From JBDKGV01 sp039798005 (lineage in GTDB: Bacteria > Fibrobacterota > Fibrobacteria > UBA5070): 5,212 bases of DNA. The notes beneath the pieces are model-generated. The model did not search any database. It saw nothing but the letters and a program-made list of their open reading frames with translations, and was not told where the DNA came from. Both the position numbers and the translations under genes were made by a program. Below, piece after piece: positions 1 through 5,203 of this stretch. The stretch spans positions 1-5,212 of the forward strand of contig JBDKGV010000249.1 in assembly GCA_039798005.1 (NCBI GenBank), read 5' to 3'. The stretch's first letter is position 1. The number at the start of each line of letters is the position of its first letter.

Positions 1-1
1 A

Positions 2-643
2 AGAACCGCGGCGTCTCGCCCGGTGCCCGCGGCCGCGGCCAATGTCAGCGGGACTCCTGAGTTTCCCGAGTTCGTGAAGCCCCAAGTTCAGCGTCTGGTC
101 GATGGCAACAAGCGCTTCTTGGATGGTCGTTCCCTCAATATCGAACGGGACGCCGGTCGTCGTCTGGAAGTGGCCAAAGGGCAGCATCCTTTCGCCATCA
201 TCTTGACGTGCTCCGATTCGCGCGTCCCGCCGGAGATCCTCTTCGATCAAGGGCTTGGTGAACTGTTCGTGGTGCGCACGGCGGGCAACGTGGCGGACGA
301 CATCGCGCTGGGGAGCATGGAGTACGCGGCCGAACACCTCAATGTGAAGCTCATTGTCGTCCTTGGTCATGAGCGGTGCGGCGCCGTTCAGGCGACGGTG
401 GACGGCGGCGAACTGCCTGGCCACATCTCCTCGATCGGAGCCAAGATCAAGCCTGCGGTGGCGATCGGCAAGGCCTTCCCCGGAGACAAGGTCGACAATT
501 GCGTGCGTGCCAACGTGGTCAACGTGATGAGCGGTCTGCGTGAATCCAAGCCCATTTTGGCCCATCTGATCGAGAAGGGCGAACTCGCCGTGGTCGGGGC
601 CCGTTACGACCTGGATGACGGAACGATGACCTGGATTCCATGA
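2..643 (+). CDS. Beta-class carbonic anhydrase, 5' end probably outside the window
   Basis: This enzyme interconverts CO2 and bicarbonate using a zinc ion. Numbering from the GTG at position 23 (206 residues), the beta-class signatures are all visible: CSDSRVPPE at 63-71 supplies zinc ligand Cys63 and the Asp65-Arg67 dyad, and HERCGAV at 116-122 supplies zinc ligands His116 and Cys119. The core fold features are also there: RTAGN (85-89), ALGSMEYA (95-102) and the C-terminal GARYDLDDGTMTWI strand. The reading frame is open back to base 2 with no stop, and the GTG at 23 has no purine-rich ribosome site before it, so the real start is probably upstream. The extra N-terminal residues (RTAASRPVPAAAA) are Ala/Pro-rich and look like the tail of a signal peptide or a linker, which would suit a periplasmic beta-enzyme; that is inference. 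It is followed by a hairpin terminator and is convergent with the next gene. The family call is very secure; location and true start are not. Confidence 0.95.
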   Translation, partial: RTAASRPVPAAAANVSGTPEFPEFVKPQVQRLVDGNKRFLDGRSLNIERDAGRRLEVAKGQHPFAIILTCSDSRVPPEILFDQGLGELFVVRTAGNVADDIALGSMEYAAEHLNVKLIVVLGHERCGAVQATVDGGELPGHISSIGAKIKPAVAIGKAFPGDKVDNCVRANVVNVMSGLRESKPILAHLIEKGELAVVGARYDLDDGTMTWIP

Positions 644-647
644 ACCA

Positions 648-677
648 CCCCCGCAGCAAGCTGCGGGGGATTTCGTT
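648..677 (+). terminator. Intrinsic-type terminator of the carbonic anhydrase gene
   Basis: Four bases after the stop codon there is a perfect 9-bp GC-rich stem (arms 648-656 CCCCCGCAG and 661-669 CTGCGGGGG) closed by a CAAG tetraloop. It is followed by ATTTCGTT, a short and interrupted T-run. The stem is strong but the U-tract is weak. Read on the - strand the stem is followed by TGGTTCA, so it could only stop incoming - strand transcripts poorly. Confidence 0.72.
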
Positions 678-707
678 GGCCCGAGAATTCGGGTCGTTGA
701 TGCAAGC

Positions 708-727
708 TTCGGGGAATCGGGCCCGAA
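708..727 (-). terminator. Weak hairpin just past the - strand operon stop
   Basis: Arms TTCGGG (708-713) and CCCGAA (722-727) can form a 6-bp stem with an 8-base loop, four bases beyond the stop codon of the 301-aa barrel gene. No T-run follows on the - strand (GCTTGCAT), so it is not a convincing intrinsic terminator. It may instead be a 3'-end stabilising structure or chance. A second small inverted repeat, CCCGA/TCGGG at 680-693, lies just beyond it. Confidence 0.25.
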
Positions 728-731
728 GGGA

Positions 732-1637
732 TCAAAGCCCCAGGGCCAGCTCAAGACCGGACGTCATGCCGGTGGCGGCATGCCAAGCCACCGAGGCGTC
801 CAAACGCAGGTTCTCCCATGCAAGACCCGCTCCAAGGCTGGGGCGGGCATCTTCCAAAAGGAGCGGGAATCCGGTGCGCAAGGTCAGGATGCTCCAACTG
901 GCCTCGAGCCCGATCGGAGCGGTCCATTCCTCGTCATTGGGGTGACGCAGATCGGCCATGGCCGTCAGATGCCACCCGTGGAGTACCGGGAATCGCCAAG
1001 CTCCGCCCAGCACGATCGTGGTGGGCAGGGTCTCCTTGGCCGAATCGGACCAGTCCGGTTTGGCGGCATAGCCGACATTGAGAAGGCTGGCTCCGAGGCT
1101 CCAAGGTGCCTTGGGGGCAAAGCGAAGCCCGACATCTCCCGCAATGGCCCAGTTGGAGAACCGTTCCACGGTGTTGCGCGCATAGGCGGCCCGGGCCCCC
1201 AGCGTCCAGGCGGAATCGATGACCCAGGAATATCCTGCGCCTGCGCTCCACGTGGAGGCGGAGAACAATCCGGTGGATCGGTCCTCCTCGTCGTAACCCG
1301 CGAGGTCCTGGAAACCCTCGTAGCGCACCCGTCCGGTGACGGTTCCCGGTCCGGCAGGCACTCGCCACGCGGTGTGCTGGATGGAGCTTGCGAACTGCTC
1401 CGGCAGACTTGCCATGCCCACCGACAATTCCACCCATTCGGGACGGACGACGGCGGGATTCTGGTCCTGATCGGAGCCCAGTCCCGGCAGGGCGCTGCCG
1501 GCTCCCGAGAGGCCGCTTGCACGCGCAGATGGCTGGAGCTTGAGCAACTTGAATCCGGATTGCCCAGGGGAGATCGAGAAATCGACCTGGGCCAAGGCGG
1601 CGGTGGAAAGGCAGAGTCCGAAGGCCAAGGGTTTCAC
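732..1637 (-). CDS. PorV/PorQ-family outer membrane beta-barrel protein (301 aa, PorQ-like)
   Basis: This is a predicted outer-membrane barrel of the PorV/PorQ (FadL-like) family. Residues 1-16 form a signal peptide ending ALA before QVD. The N-terminal family signature is visible as FKLLKLQPSARASGLSGAG (29-47), followed by the NPA motif in DQDQNPAV (56-63); this matches the 'F..L....SAR...LGG...NPA' pattern of the family. The rest alternates polar and hydrophobic residues with many Trp, Tyr and Gly. Family-like barrel segments are LGASLLNVG (181-189), LPTTIVLGGAWRF (204-216), GLEASWSILTLRTGF (243-257) and SLGAGLAWENLRLDASVAW (267-285). The start is GTG at 1637, with GAGG (1647-1644) six bases upstream. 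It overlaps the preceding barrel gene by 4 bp (GTGA). The C-terminus ends in Leu rather than the common Phe. In type IX secretion, PorV and PorQ belong to the attachment complex, but the family also occurs in FCB genomes outside that context; the exact role here is unknown. Confidence 0.82.
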   Translation of the reverse strand: MKPLAFGLCLSTAALAQVDFSISPGQSGFKLLKLQPSARASGLSGAGSALPGLGSDQDQNPAVVRPEWVELSVGMASLPEQFASSIQHTAWRVPAGPGTVTGRVRYEGFQDLAGYDEEDRSTGLFSASTWSAGAGYSWVIDSAWTLGARAAYARNTVERFSNWAIAGDVGLRFAPKAPWSLGASLLNVGYAAKPDWSDSAKETLPTTIVLGGAWRFPVLHGWHLTAMADLRHPNDEEWTAPIGLEASWSILTLRTGFPLLLEDARPSLGAGLAWENLRLDASVAWHAATGMTSGLELALGL

Positions 1638-2629
1638 AGGTTGCCTCGCAATCCCACGGTAAGCAGGGATGCACCGGTTTCACGTTCGATCATGGCGGCA
1701 TAATCGATCCAGAGGGTTCGCGACCCCGAGGTCGAATCGACCTGCCAAGGCAGGATGCGGGCGGATCCTCCGACACCCCAAGAGCCTTGCTCGTAGCCGG
1801 CGCGCAGGCGCCACGCCTCGTGGGGAGCATACTCCAAGCCGCTGCGCAGCCCGGCTTCGGCGCCATCGAAGCTTGCGAATTCGGGAGCCGGAAGGTGGAA
1901 GACGGGGGTCAGAAGAAGGTCCAGGAACTGACCTTGGGTCGGATGCACCCGGTAGCGACCGGAAAGCTCCAGGGTGCGCGGGATCACGCCCTCGTTCACC
2001 GTGGCGATATTGTCGGTGCTCACGCCGCTGCGGTCCTCGCGAGCCAGCAGATCGGAGGCGAGGCCGATGTTGCGAAGCACCGCGCCAAGGGCCCAAGCCG
2101 TGTCCTGGCCGCGCTTGTACCATGACAGGTCGATGCGGGCCGGTGCCCGGTAGCTCTGGACGCCGTCGAGATCGAGATCCTCGGAGTAGACGCCGAAGGA
2201 CAAGCCCACGGACTGGGTGCGCGTGATGCGCAGACCAAGGGCCACCTGGGCCTGCATGAAGTAGGGGGTACTGGTCTGGGTGAGCGTTTCGTCGGCATCG
2301 TACACGGGAACATCCGCGTCGCGTCGATACAGGATGCTCATGCCCACGCCCAGGCGCGCGCCGATGTTGGTGGCGACGCCCACGGCTCCGCCTTGTCGAT
2401 CCAAGGGGCGCTGCTCCGCGGACAGGGAGAGGTCCCAGCCGTTGCGCAACGGAAGTCGGGCCGGATTCCACCAGGCATCCAGTGCGGTGGGTTCCAAGGC
2501 GCCTGCGGCGTTGCCCAACGCGAATTCGCGCGTGCCGCCGCCCAAGCGTCCGACCCAGCCGGGGGTGCCGCCCAGATCATCGGCCAAAGCGGGGATGGCG
2601 AGCAGGGAAAGCAGGATCAGCGAGCGCAT
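1634..2629 (-). CDS. PorV/PorQ-like outer membrane beta-barrel protein (331 aa)
   Basis: This is a second predicted outer-membrane barrel. The signal peptide is MRSLILLSLLAIPALA, with cleavage likely before DDLGG. The mature N-terminus carries a diverged form of the PorV/PorQ signature: a Gly-rich 'R.FALGNAAGA' segment (34-44) and WWNPARL (53-59), equivalent to the family's NPA motif. Barrel-like strands follow throughout. Family-type segments include AWALGAVLRNIGL (178-190), then VIPRTLELSGRYRV (215-228), GLEYAPHEAWRLRAGYEQG (264-282) and the late IDYA (308-311). Length is close to that of known PorQ proteins. ATG at 2629 has GGAGG six bases upstream, inside the 3' end of the propeller gene, and the two genes overlap by 13 bp. 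It resembles the neighbouring 301-aa barrel in plan but not closely in sequence, so the pair is either an old duplication or two separate subfamilies. Outer-membrane barrel is a confident call; PorV versus PorQ cannot be decided by eye. Confidence 0.78.
   Translation of the reverse strand: MRSLILLSLLAIPALADDLGGTPGWVGRLGGGTREFALGNAAGALEPTALDAWWNPARLPLRNGWDLSLSAEQRPLDRQGGAVGVATNIGARLGVGMSILYRRDADVPVYDADETLTQTSTPYFMQAQVALGLRITRTQSVGLSFGVYSEDLDLDGVQSYRAPARIDLSWYKRGQDTAWALGAVLRNIGLASDLLAREDRSGVSTDNIATVNEGVIPRTLELSGRYRVHPTQGQFLDLLLTPVFHLPAPEFASFDGAEAGLRSGLEYAPHEAWRLRAGYEQGSWGVGGSARILPWQVDSTSGSRTLWIDYAAMIERETGASLLTVGLRGNL
1638..1647 (-). promoter_or_regulatory. Ribosome binding site supporting the GTG start at 1637
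   Basis: On the - strand GAGG (1647-1644) lies six bases before GTG. It sits inside the last codons of the upstream barrel gene (Arg-Gly-Asn-Leu), so the site decides for GTG over any internal ATG and implies translation coupled to the upstream gene. Confidence 0.6.
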
Positions 2630-4077
2630 GAACTGCCTCCCTTGAGCTGGAAGACCTTGCCCCAGGCGACTTGGCTTCCCGATTTGACACGCACATAGTA
2701 GAGGCCGATGGTCGCAAGCTTGCCTTGGTCGGTGCAGCCGTCCCAGCGGTCCTTGATCGGATCTTCACTGCGCAGGCTGGCTGGGCGGAATTCCCCTTTG
2801 ACGAGGGTCCGCACCGGCTCCATGGCCCCGTTGAAGATCTCAATGTCCACGTTCCCGTCGGTGGCGAGGCTGTACCCGACAAGGGATGCCCCCGATTCGA
2901 GCCGGGTGGGGATGATGCGCACTTCCTTGAGGCCGGTGCGCAGGGCTGCCTTGTGGCTGACCAGCGTCCATTTCCCACCGGCGTCGGAGGTCATGGCCAG
3001 ACCTTCGCCACGCGATCCGATCCACAGGCGCGAGGGCTCGCCGTCATGGGCCGGTTCCAAGGTGATGTCTGAGAGATTGACTTCCTTGGAGAAGGGAAGT
3101 CCGTCCTCGGCGTCGATGAGGGTGGGGGTGGTTCCCTTGCTCAGGGAAACGACGCGGCCGTGCTTCAGGCGCAGGACGCCGGAAAGCCCGTAGTTTGCGG
3201 TGCGCAAGAGCACCCACGCCGTGGAGTCTGCAGTCCAGGCGACGGCGGAAATGCGGTGATCGACCACGAGGGCGCTGTCGCCGGCGATCTTTCGCGGTGT
3301 CCCGTTCACGGAATCGAGATGCCAAAGGGTCGAGTCCGTCTGTGCATAGATGCCGCCGGGGCCTGCCCACACGCCAAGGACATTGCCCTTGGAAAGGGAA
3401 GGATGACTTGATTTGGTCAGAGTGGGTCCAGTCCCGCTCCAGAGCCCGGTGGTGGTGGCCACCAGCAGGGATTTCGACACCGGATCCCGACTGATCCCTT
3501 GGATGAAGCGCAGGGAGTCGGTGGCGCGCGCCTTCACGGCATCGGCAAGCGAGCAGGCACCGCAGCGAGCCAAGGTCACAAGGCTCCCCGTGTTGGCAAG
3601 CCCCAAGGCGCTCAAGGAATCCTCCTTGTCGAGCTGCCAGAGGATTTGGCTCGAGTCCGCACTGGCAAGCAGGGTGTCGTTCACGTTCACCCATTGGTCA
3701 GGGACGGGACGCAGGGTGCCGGTCGCGGCATTGGTCAGAATCCGCCCCACGCCCGTGGAGTCGTGCTTCCAGAAGCCCCCGAGGAGTCCTCGCCCCTTGG
3801 AGTCGGTGGTGGCCACGGGAAAGAGCATGCGCCCTTGGTGGGATGCGCCGCGCCAGATCGGATAGTCGGCCGCGGAATTGACCGTCCGTCCGCCGGGCTC
3901 CCATGTCGTGAAGTTGCTCTGGGAAGCCCCTGCGTTCTTGACGCGAGTGATCTGGCCTTCGGAATTGACCACCCAAAGGCCCGAAGCGTCGGAGGCAAGG
4001 CTCATCTCGATGTTGCGCGGAAGCCCTTGGGCCCACAGCGGCACGGCAAGCAATGCCAGGAACGCGGGGAATTTCAT
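2617..4077 (-). CDS. Secreted beta-propeller protein with C-terminal FlgD-like Ig domain (486 aa, PorZ-like architecture)
   Basis: This is a predicted exported protein of unknown exact function. Residues 1-16 (MKFPAFLALLAVPLWA) form a signal peptide. From about 28 to 375 there are repeated short beta-blade motifs, such as SGLWVVNSEGQITRV (32-46), LLVATTTGLWSG (204-215), GGIYAQTDSTLWHLDS (241-256) and LWIGSRGEGL (351-360). An Asp-box (T-x-D-x-G-x-x-W) lies at 363-370. This is the pattern of a 'two-component-regulator propeller' or similar beta-propeller. Residues about 398-480 match a FlgD-type Ig-like module: VGYSLATDGNVDIEIFN, a Val-Arg-Thr-Leu-Val segment, WDGCTDQGK and IGLYYVRV. Such modules are common at the C-terminus of type IX-secreted proteins. 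PorZ of the type IX attachment complex is likewise propeller plus C-terminal domain, but has two propellers and is longer. Cysteines C172/C175 and C448/C484 could form disulfides. The start is ATG 4077, because the reading frame further upstream only shadows yajQ and lacks a signal peptide. No ribosome site is visible; coupling to yajQ is likely. Confidence 0.75.
   Translation of the reverse strand: MKFPAFLALLAVPLWAQGLPRNIEMSLASDASGLWVVNSEGQITRVKNAGASQSNFTTWEPGGRTVNSAADYPIWRGASHQGRMLFPVATTDSKGRGLLGGFWKHDSTGVGRILTNAATGTLRPVPDQWVNVNDTLLASADSSQILWQLDKEDSLSALGLANTGSLVTLARCGACSLADAVKARATDSLRFIQGISRDPVSKSLLVATTTGLWSGTGPTLTKSSHPSLSKGNVLGVWAGPGGIYAQTDSTLWHLDSVNGTPRKIAGDSALVVDHRISAVAWTADSTAWVLLRTANYGLSGVLRLKHGRVVSLSKGTTPTLIDAEDGLPFSKEVNLSDITLEPAHDGEPSRLWIGSRGEGLAMTSDAGGKWTLVSHKAALRTGLKEVRIIPTRLESGASLVGYSLATDGNVDIEIFNGAMEPVRTLVKGEFRPASLRSEDPIKDRWDGCTDQGKLATIGLYYVRVKSGSQVAWGKVFQLKGGSSCAR
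2630..2640 (-). promoter_or_regulatory. Strong ribosome binding site for the 331-aa barrel, inside the upstream gene
   Basis: GGAGG (2640-2636 on the - strand) stands six bases before ATG at 2629. The same bases encode the Gly-Gly near the C-terminus of the propeller protein. It fixes the start of the 331-aa barrel and shows that the 13-bp overlap is real. Confidence 0.75.
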
Positions 4078-4079
4078 GG

Positions 4080-4577
4080 TCACTGGTAGTTGTTGAACTG
4101 GAGGTCGACGGTGATGTCCTTGGCGTGCTTCTTCAAGAGCGCCATGACTTCCTGGAGGTCGTCGCGCGCCTTGGCCGAGACCCGCAGGTGATCGCCGAGG
4201 TTGGTGACCTGGGCCTTGATCTTGGCCTCCTTCACCAACTGCACGATCTTCTTGCCGTCGGGCTGGGGGACGCCCGCCTTGAGGTCGGCGCTTTGCTTGA
4301 CGGTCATGTGCCCGCCCGCCTCGAGCTTGCCCCATTCCAAGCCCTTGGCGCTCACGCCGCGCTTGAAGAGCTTGGATTCCAGTACGTCCTTGAGCTGTTC
4401 CATCTTCGGCTCGTCGTCGGCGACCAACTTGATCGCCTTGCTGTCGAACTCGATGGAGCACTTGCTGCCCTTGAAGTCGAACCGTGAGTTCACTTCCCGG
4501 GTGGCTTGGTCCACCGCATTGCGCACTTCTTGAGGGTCCACTTTGGAAACGATGTCGAAAGAGCTGTCCTTGGCCAT
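4080..4577 (-). CDS. yajQ: YajQ-family nucleotide-binding protein (165 aa)
   Basis: This is a cytoplasmic protein of the YajQ/UPF0234 family. Members bind nucleotides, and some proteobacterial members act as cyclic-di-GMP effectors that control transcription; that role is known from other species and not shown here. The N-terminus MAKDSSFDIVSKVD and the RFDFKGS segment (32-38) are diagnostic. Further family segments are ESKLFKRGVS (67-76), KKIVQLVKEAKIKAQV (109-124), LRVSAKARDDLQEVMALL (131-148) and the terminal LQFNNYQ. They correspond to the two ferredoxin-like half-domains, and the 165-aa length is normal (E. coli YajQ is about 163). I chose ATG 4577 because the family typically begins M-A-K-(D/E)-S-S-F-D. 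A TTG three codons upstream (4586) would add MEP but falls inside the probable ribosome site. The stop codon is two bases before the start of the propeller gene. Lysine is almost always AAG, fitting the GC-rich host. Identification is secure. Confidence 0.95.
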   Translation of the reverse strand: MAKDSSFDIVSKVDPQEVRNAVDQATREVNSRFDFKGSKCSIEFDSKAIKLVADDEPKMEQLKDVLESKLFKRGVSAKGLEWGKLEAGGHMTVKQSADLKAGVPQPDGKKIVQLVKEAKIKAQVTNLGDHLRVSAKARDDLQEVMALLKKHAKDITVDLQFNNYQ

Positions 4578-4584
4578 AGGCTCC
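4578..4584 (-). promoter_or_regulatory. Probable ribosome binding site of yajQ (close spacing)
   Basis: GGAG (4584-4581 on the - strand) lies only three bases before ATG 4577, shorter than the usual five to nine. It overlaps the alternative TTG start at 4586. Family conservation of the MAKDSSF start favours ATG 4577 despite the tight spacing. Confidence 0.4.
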
Positions 4585-4624
4585 AAGGTAATCGTTTATG
4601 CCGGTCCCGACACCTCCGGCGAGT

Positions 4625-5203
4625 TCAGCCAAAGCTCCCGTGGGCCAGATGGAATTCCTGTCCGGTGCTGACCACGGGCAGCAAGTTCAGGACATCGCCG
4701 CGCAAGGTCATCAGGATTCCCATCCACATCCCCAGATGGTCGGCCATGTGCCGAAGCAAGGTCTGTTTCTGGCACAGGGGGCGGGGCAGGCGCGCGGACA
4801 GGTCCGATGCGATCGCGTAGTAGCCGCTGGCCCGGTCGGCGAGGTTCGATTCCGTGATCTGGTAGAAGCGGCCGCGCTGGTTTCCTTGGAGGCCGTCCCA
4901 CAGGCCCAGATGGAGCAGATAACGCTCAGCTGTGGTCTGGTAGGTGGCTTGGCGTTCTCGCAACGAACGTTCCTTGTCGGTGCGGCTGGCGACATCCATG
5001 TCCAGCCGTTCACCACGGGCATCCACTAGGGCAAGCCAGGGCGCTTGGGCCATGTGAGTGAGCAGGCCTGCGAGGTACATGACCTCCTCGGCATCGTCGT
5101 CGAAAAAGATGTCGTGTTTTTCCCGAAGCTTGCGCGCTTCCAGGATCTTTTCGGTGAACCAGCCCAAAAGCTCGGGTTCACGGGTGATGGCCAAGGATTC
5201 CAT
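4625..5203 (-). CDS. Protein of unknown function (192 aa), probably cytoplasmic and mainly helical
   Basis: I do not recognise this protein. It has no signal peptide and no clear membrane segment. The sequence is rich in charged and Leu/Ala residues, with likely amphipathic helices at about 8-30, 36-60, 75-105, 120-137 and 145-170. Visible points of interest are an acidic patch FFDDDAEE (33-40), several histidines (H30, H50, H98) and an HMADH pair (H152 and H156, HxxxH) in the last long helix, which might bind a metal; this is speculation. Two Leu-Trp-Asp-Gly-like turns and a GMWMGI stretch make it Trp-rich late on. ATG 5203 is preceded by AGGTG four bases upstream, a modest ribosome site, but the frame is open to the window edge, so a longer N-terminus is possible. 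It lies 47 bp upstream of yajQ on the same strand and could be the first visible gene of that operon. Base composition matches its neighbours. That the frame is coding is fairly sure; function is unknown. Confidence 0.7.
   Translation of the reverse strand: MESLAITREPELLGWFTEKILEARKLREKHDIFFDDDAEEVMYLAGLLTHMAQAPWLALVDARGERLDMDVASRTDKERSLRERQATYQTTAERYLLHLGLWDGLQGNQRGRFYQITESNLADRASGYYAIASDLSARLPRPLCQKQTLLRHMADHLGMWMGILMTLRGDVLNLLPVVSTGQEFHLAHGSFG

Noticed and set aside
1101..1114. CCAAGG-TG-CCTTGG near-palindrome as an operator or hairpin
   Set aside because: It lies inside the 301-aa barrel gene, encoding part of Pro-Lys-Ala-Pro-Trp. The 2-base loop is too short for a stable hairpin, and it is explained by two adjacent copies of the frequent hexamer.
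780..1703. 307-residue + strand open frame opposite the 301-aa barrel gene
   Set aside because: It has Gly/Arg/Pro-rich composition without any family motif, and lies fully antisense to a gene with signal peptide, family motifs and a ribosome site. This is the usual shadow frame in GC-rich DNA.
732..4077. Possible mobile element or phage origin of the envelope cluster
   Set aside because: I saw no transposase, integrase, terminal inverted repeats, tRNA target or change in base composition relative to yajQ and the carbonic anhydrase gene.
4053..4487. 144-residue + strand open frame opposite yajQ
   Set aside because: Its Leu/Val/Asp-rich pattern (repeated LGL, VGD, LEV) is the antisense image of the Lys/Asp-rich YajQ codons, and the - strand frame is an unambiguous family member.
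4600..4620. Inverted repeat GCCGG/CCGGC between the 192-aa gene and yajQ as a terminator
   Set aside because: The stem is only 5 bp with an 11-base loop, and no T-run follows on the - strand (ATAAACG). It does not justify splitting the operon. A promoter in the same 47 bp could not be supported either, as no convincing -35/-10 pair is visible.
4078..4632. N-terminal extension of the propeller reading frame up to 4632 (671-residue version)
   Set aside because: The extra 185 residues are Arg/Gly/Gln-rich low-complexity translation of the yajQ gene in another frame. The clear signal peptide MKFPAFLALLAVPLWA begins at 4077, so that is the real start.
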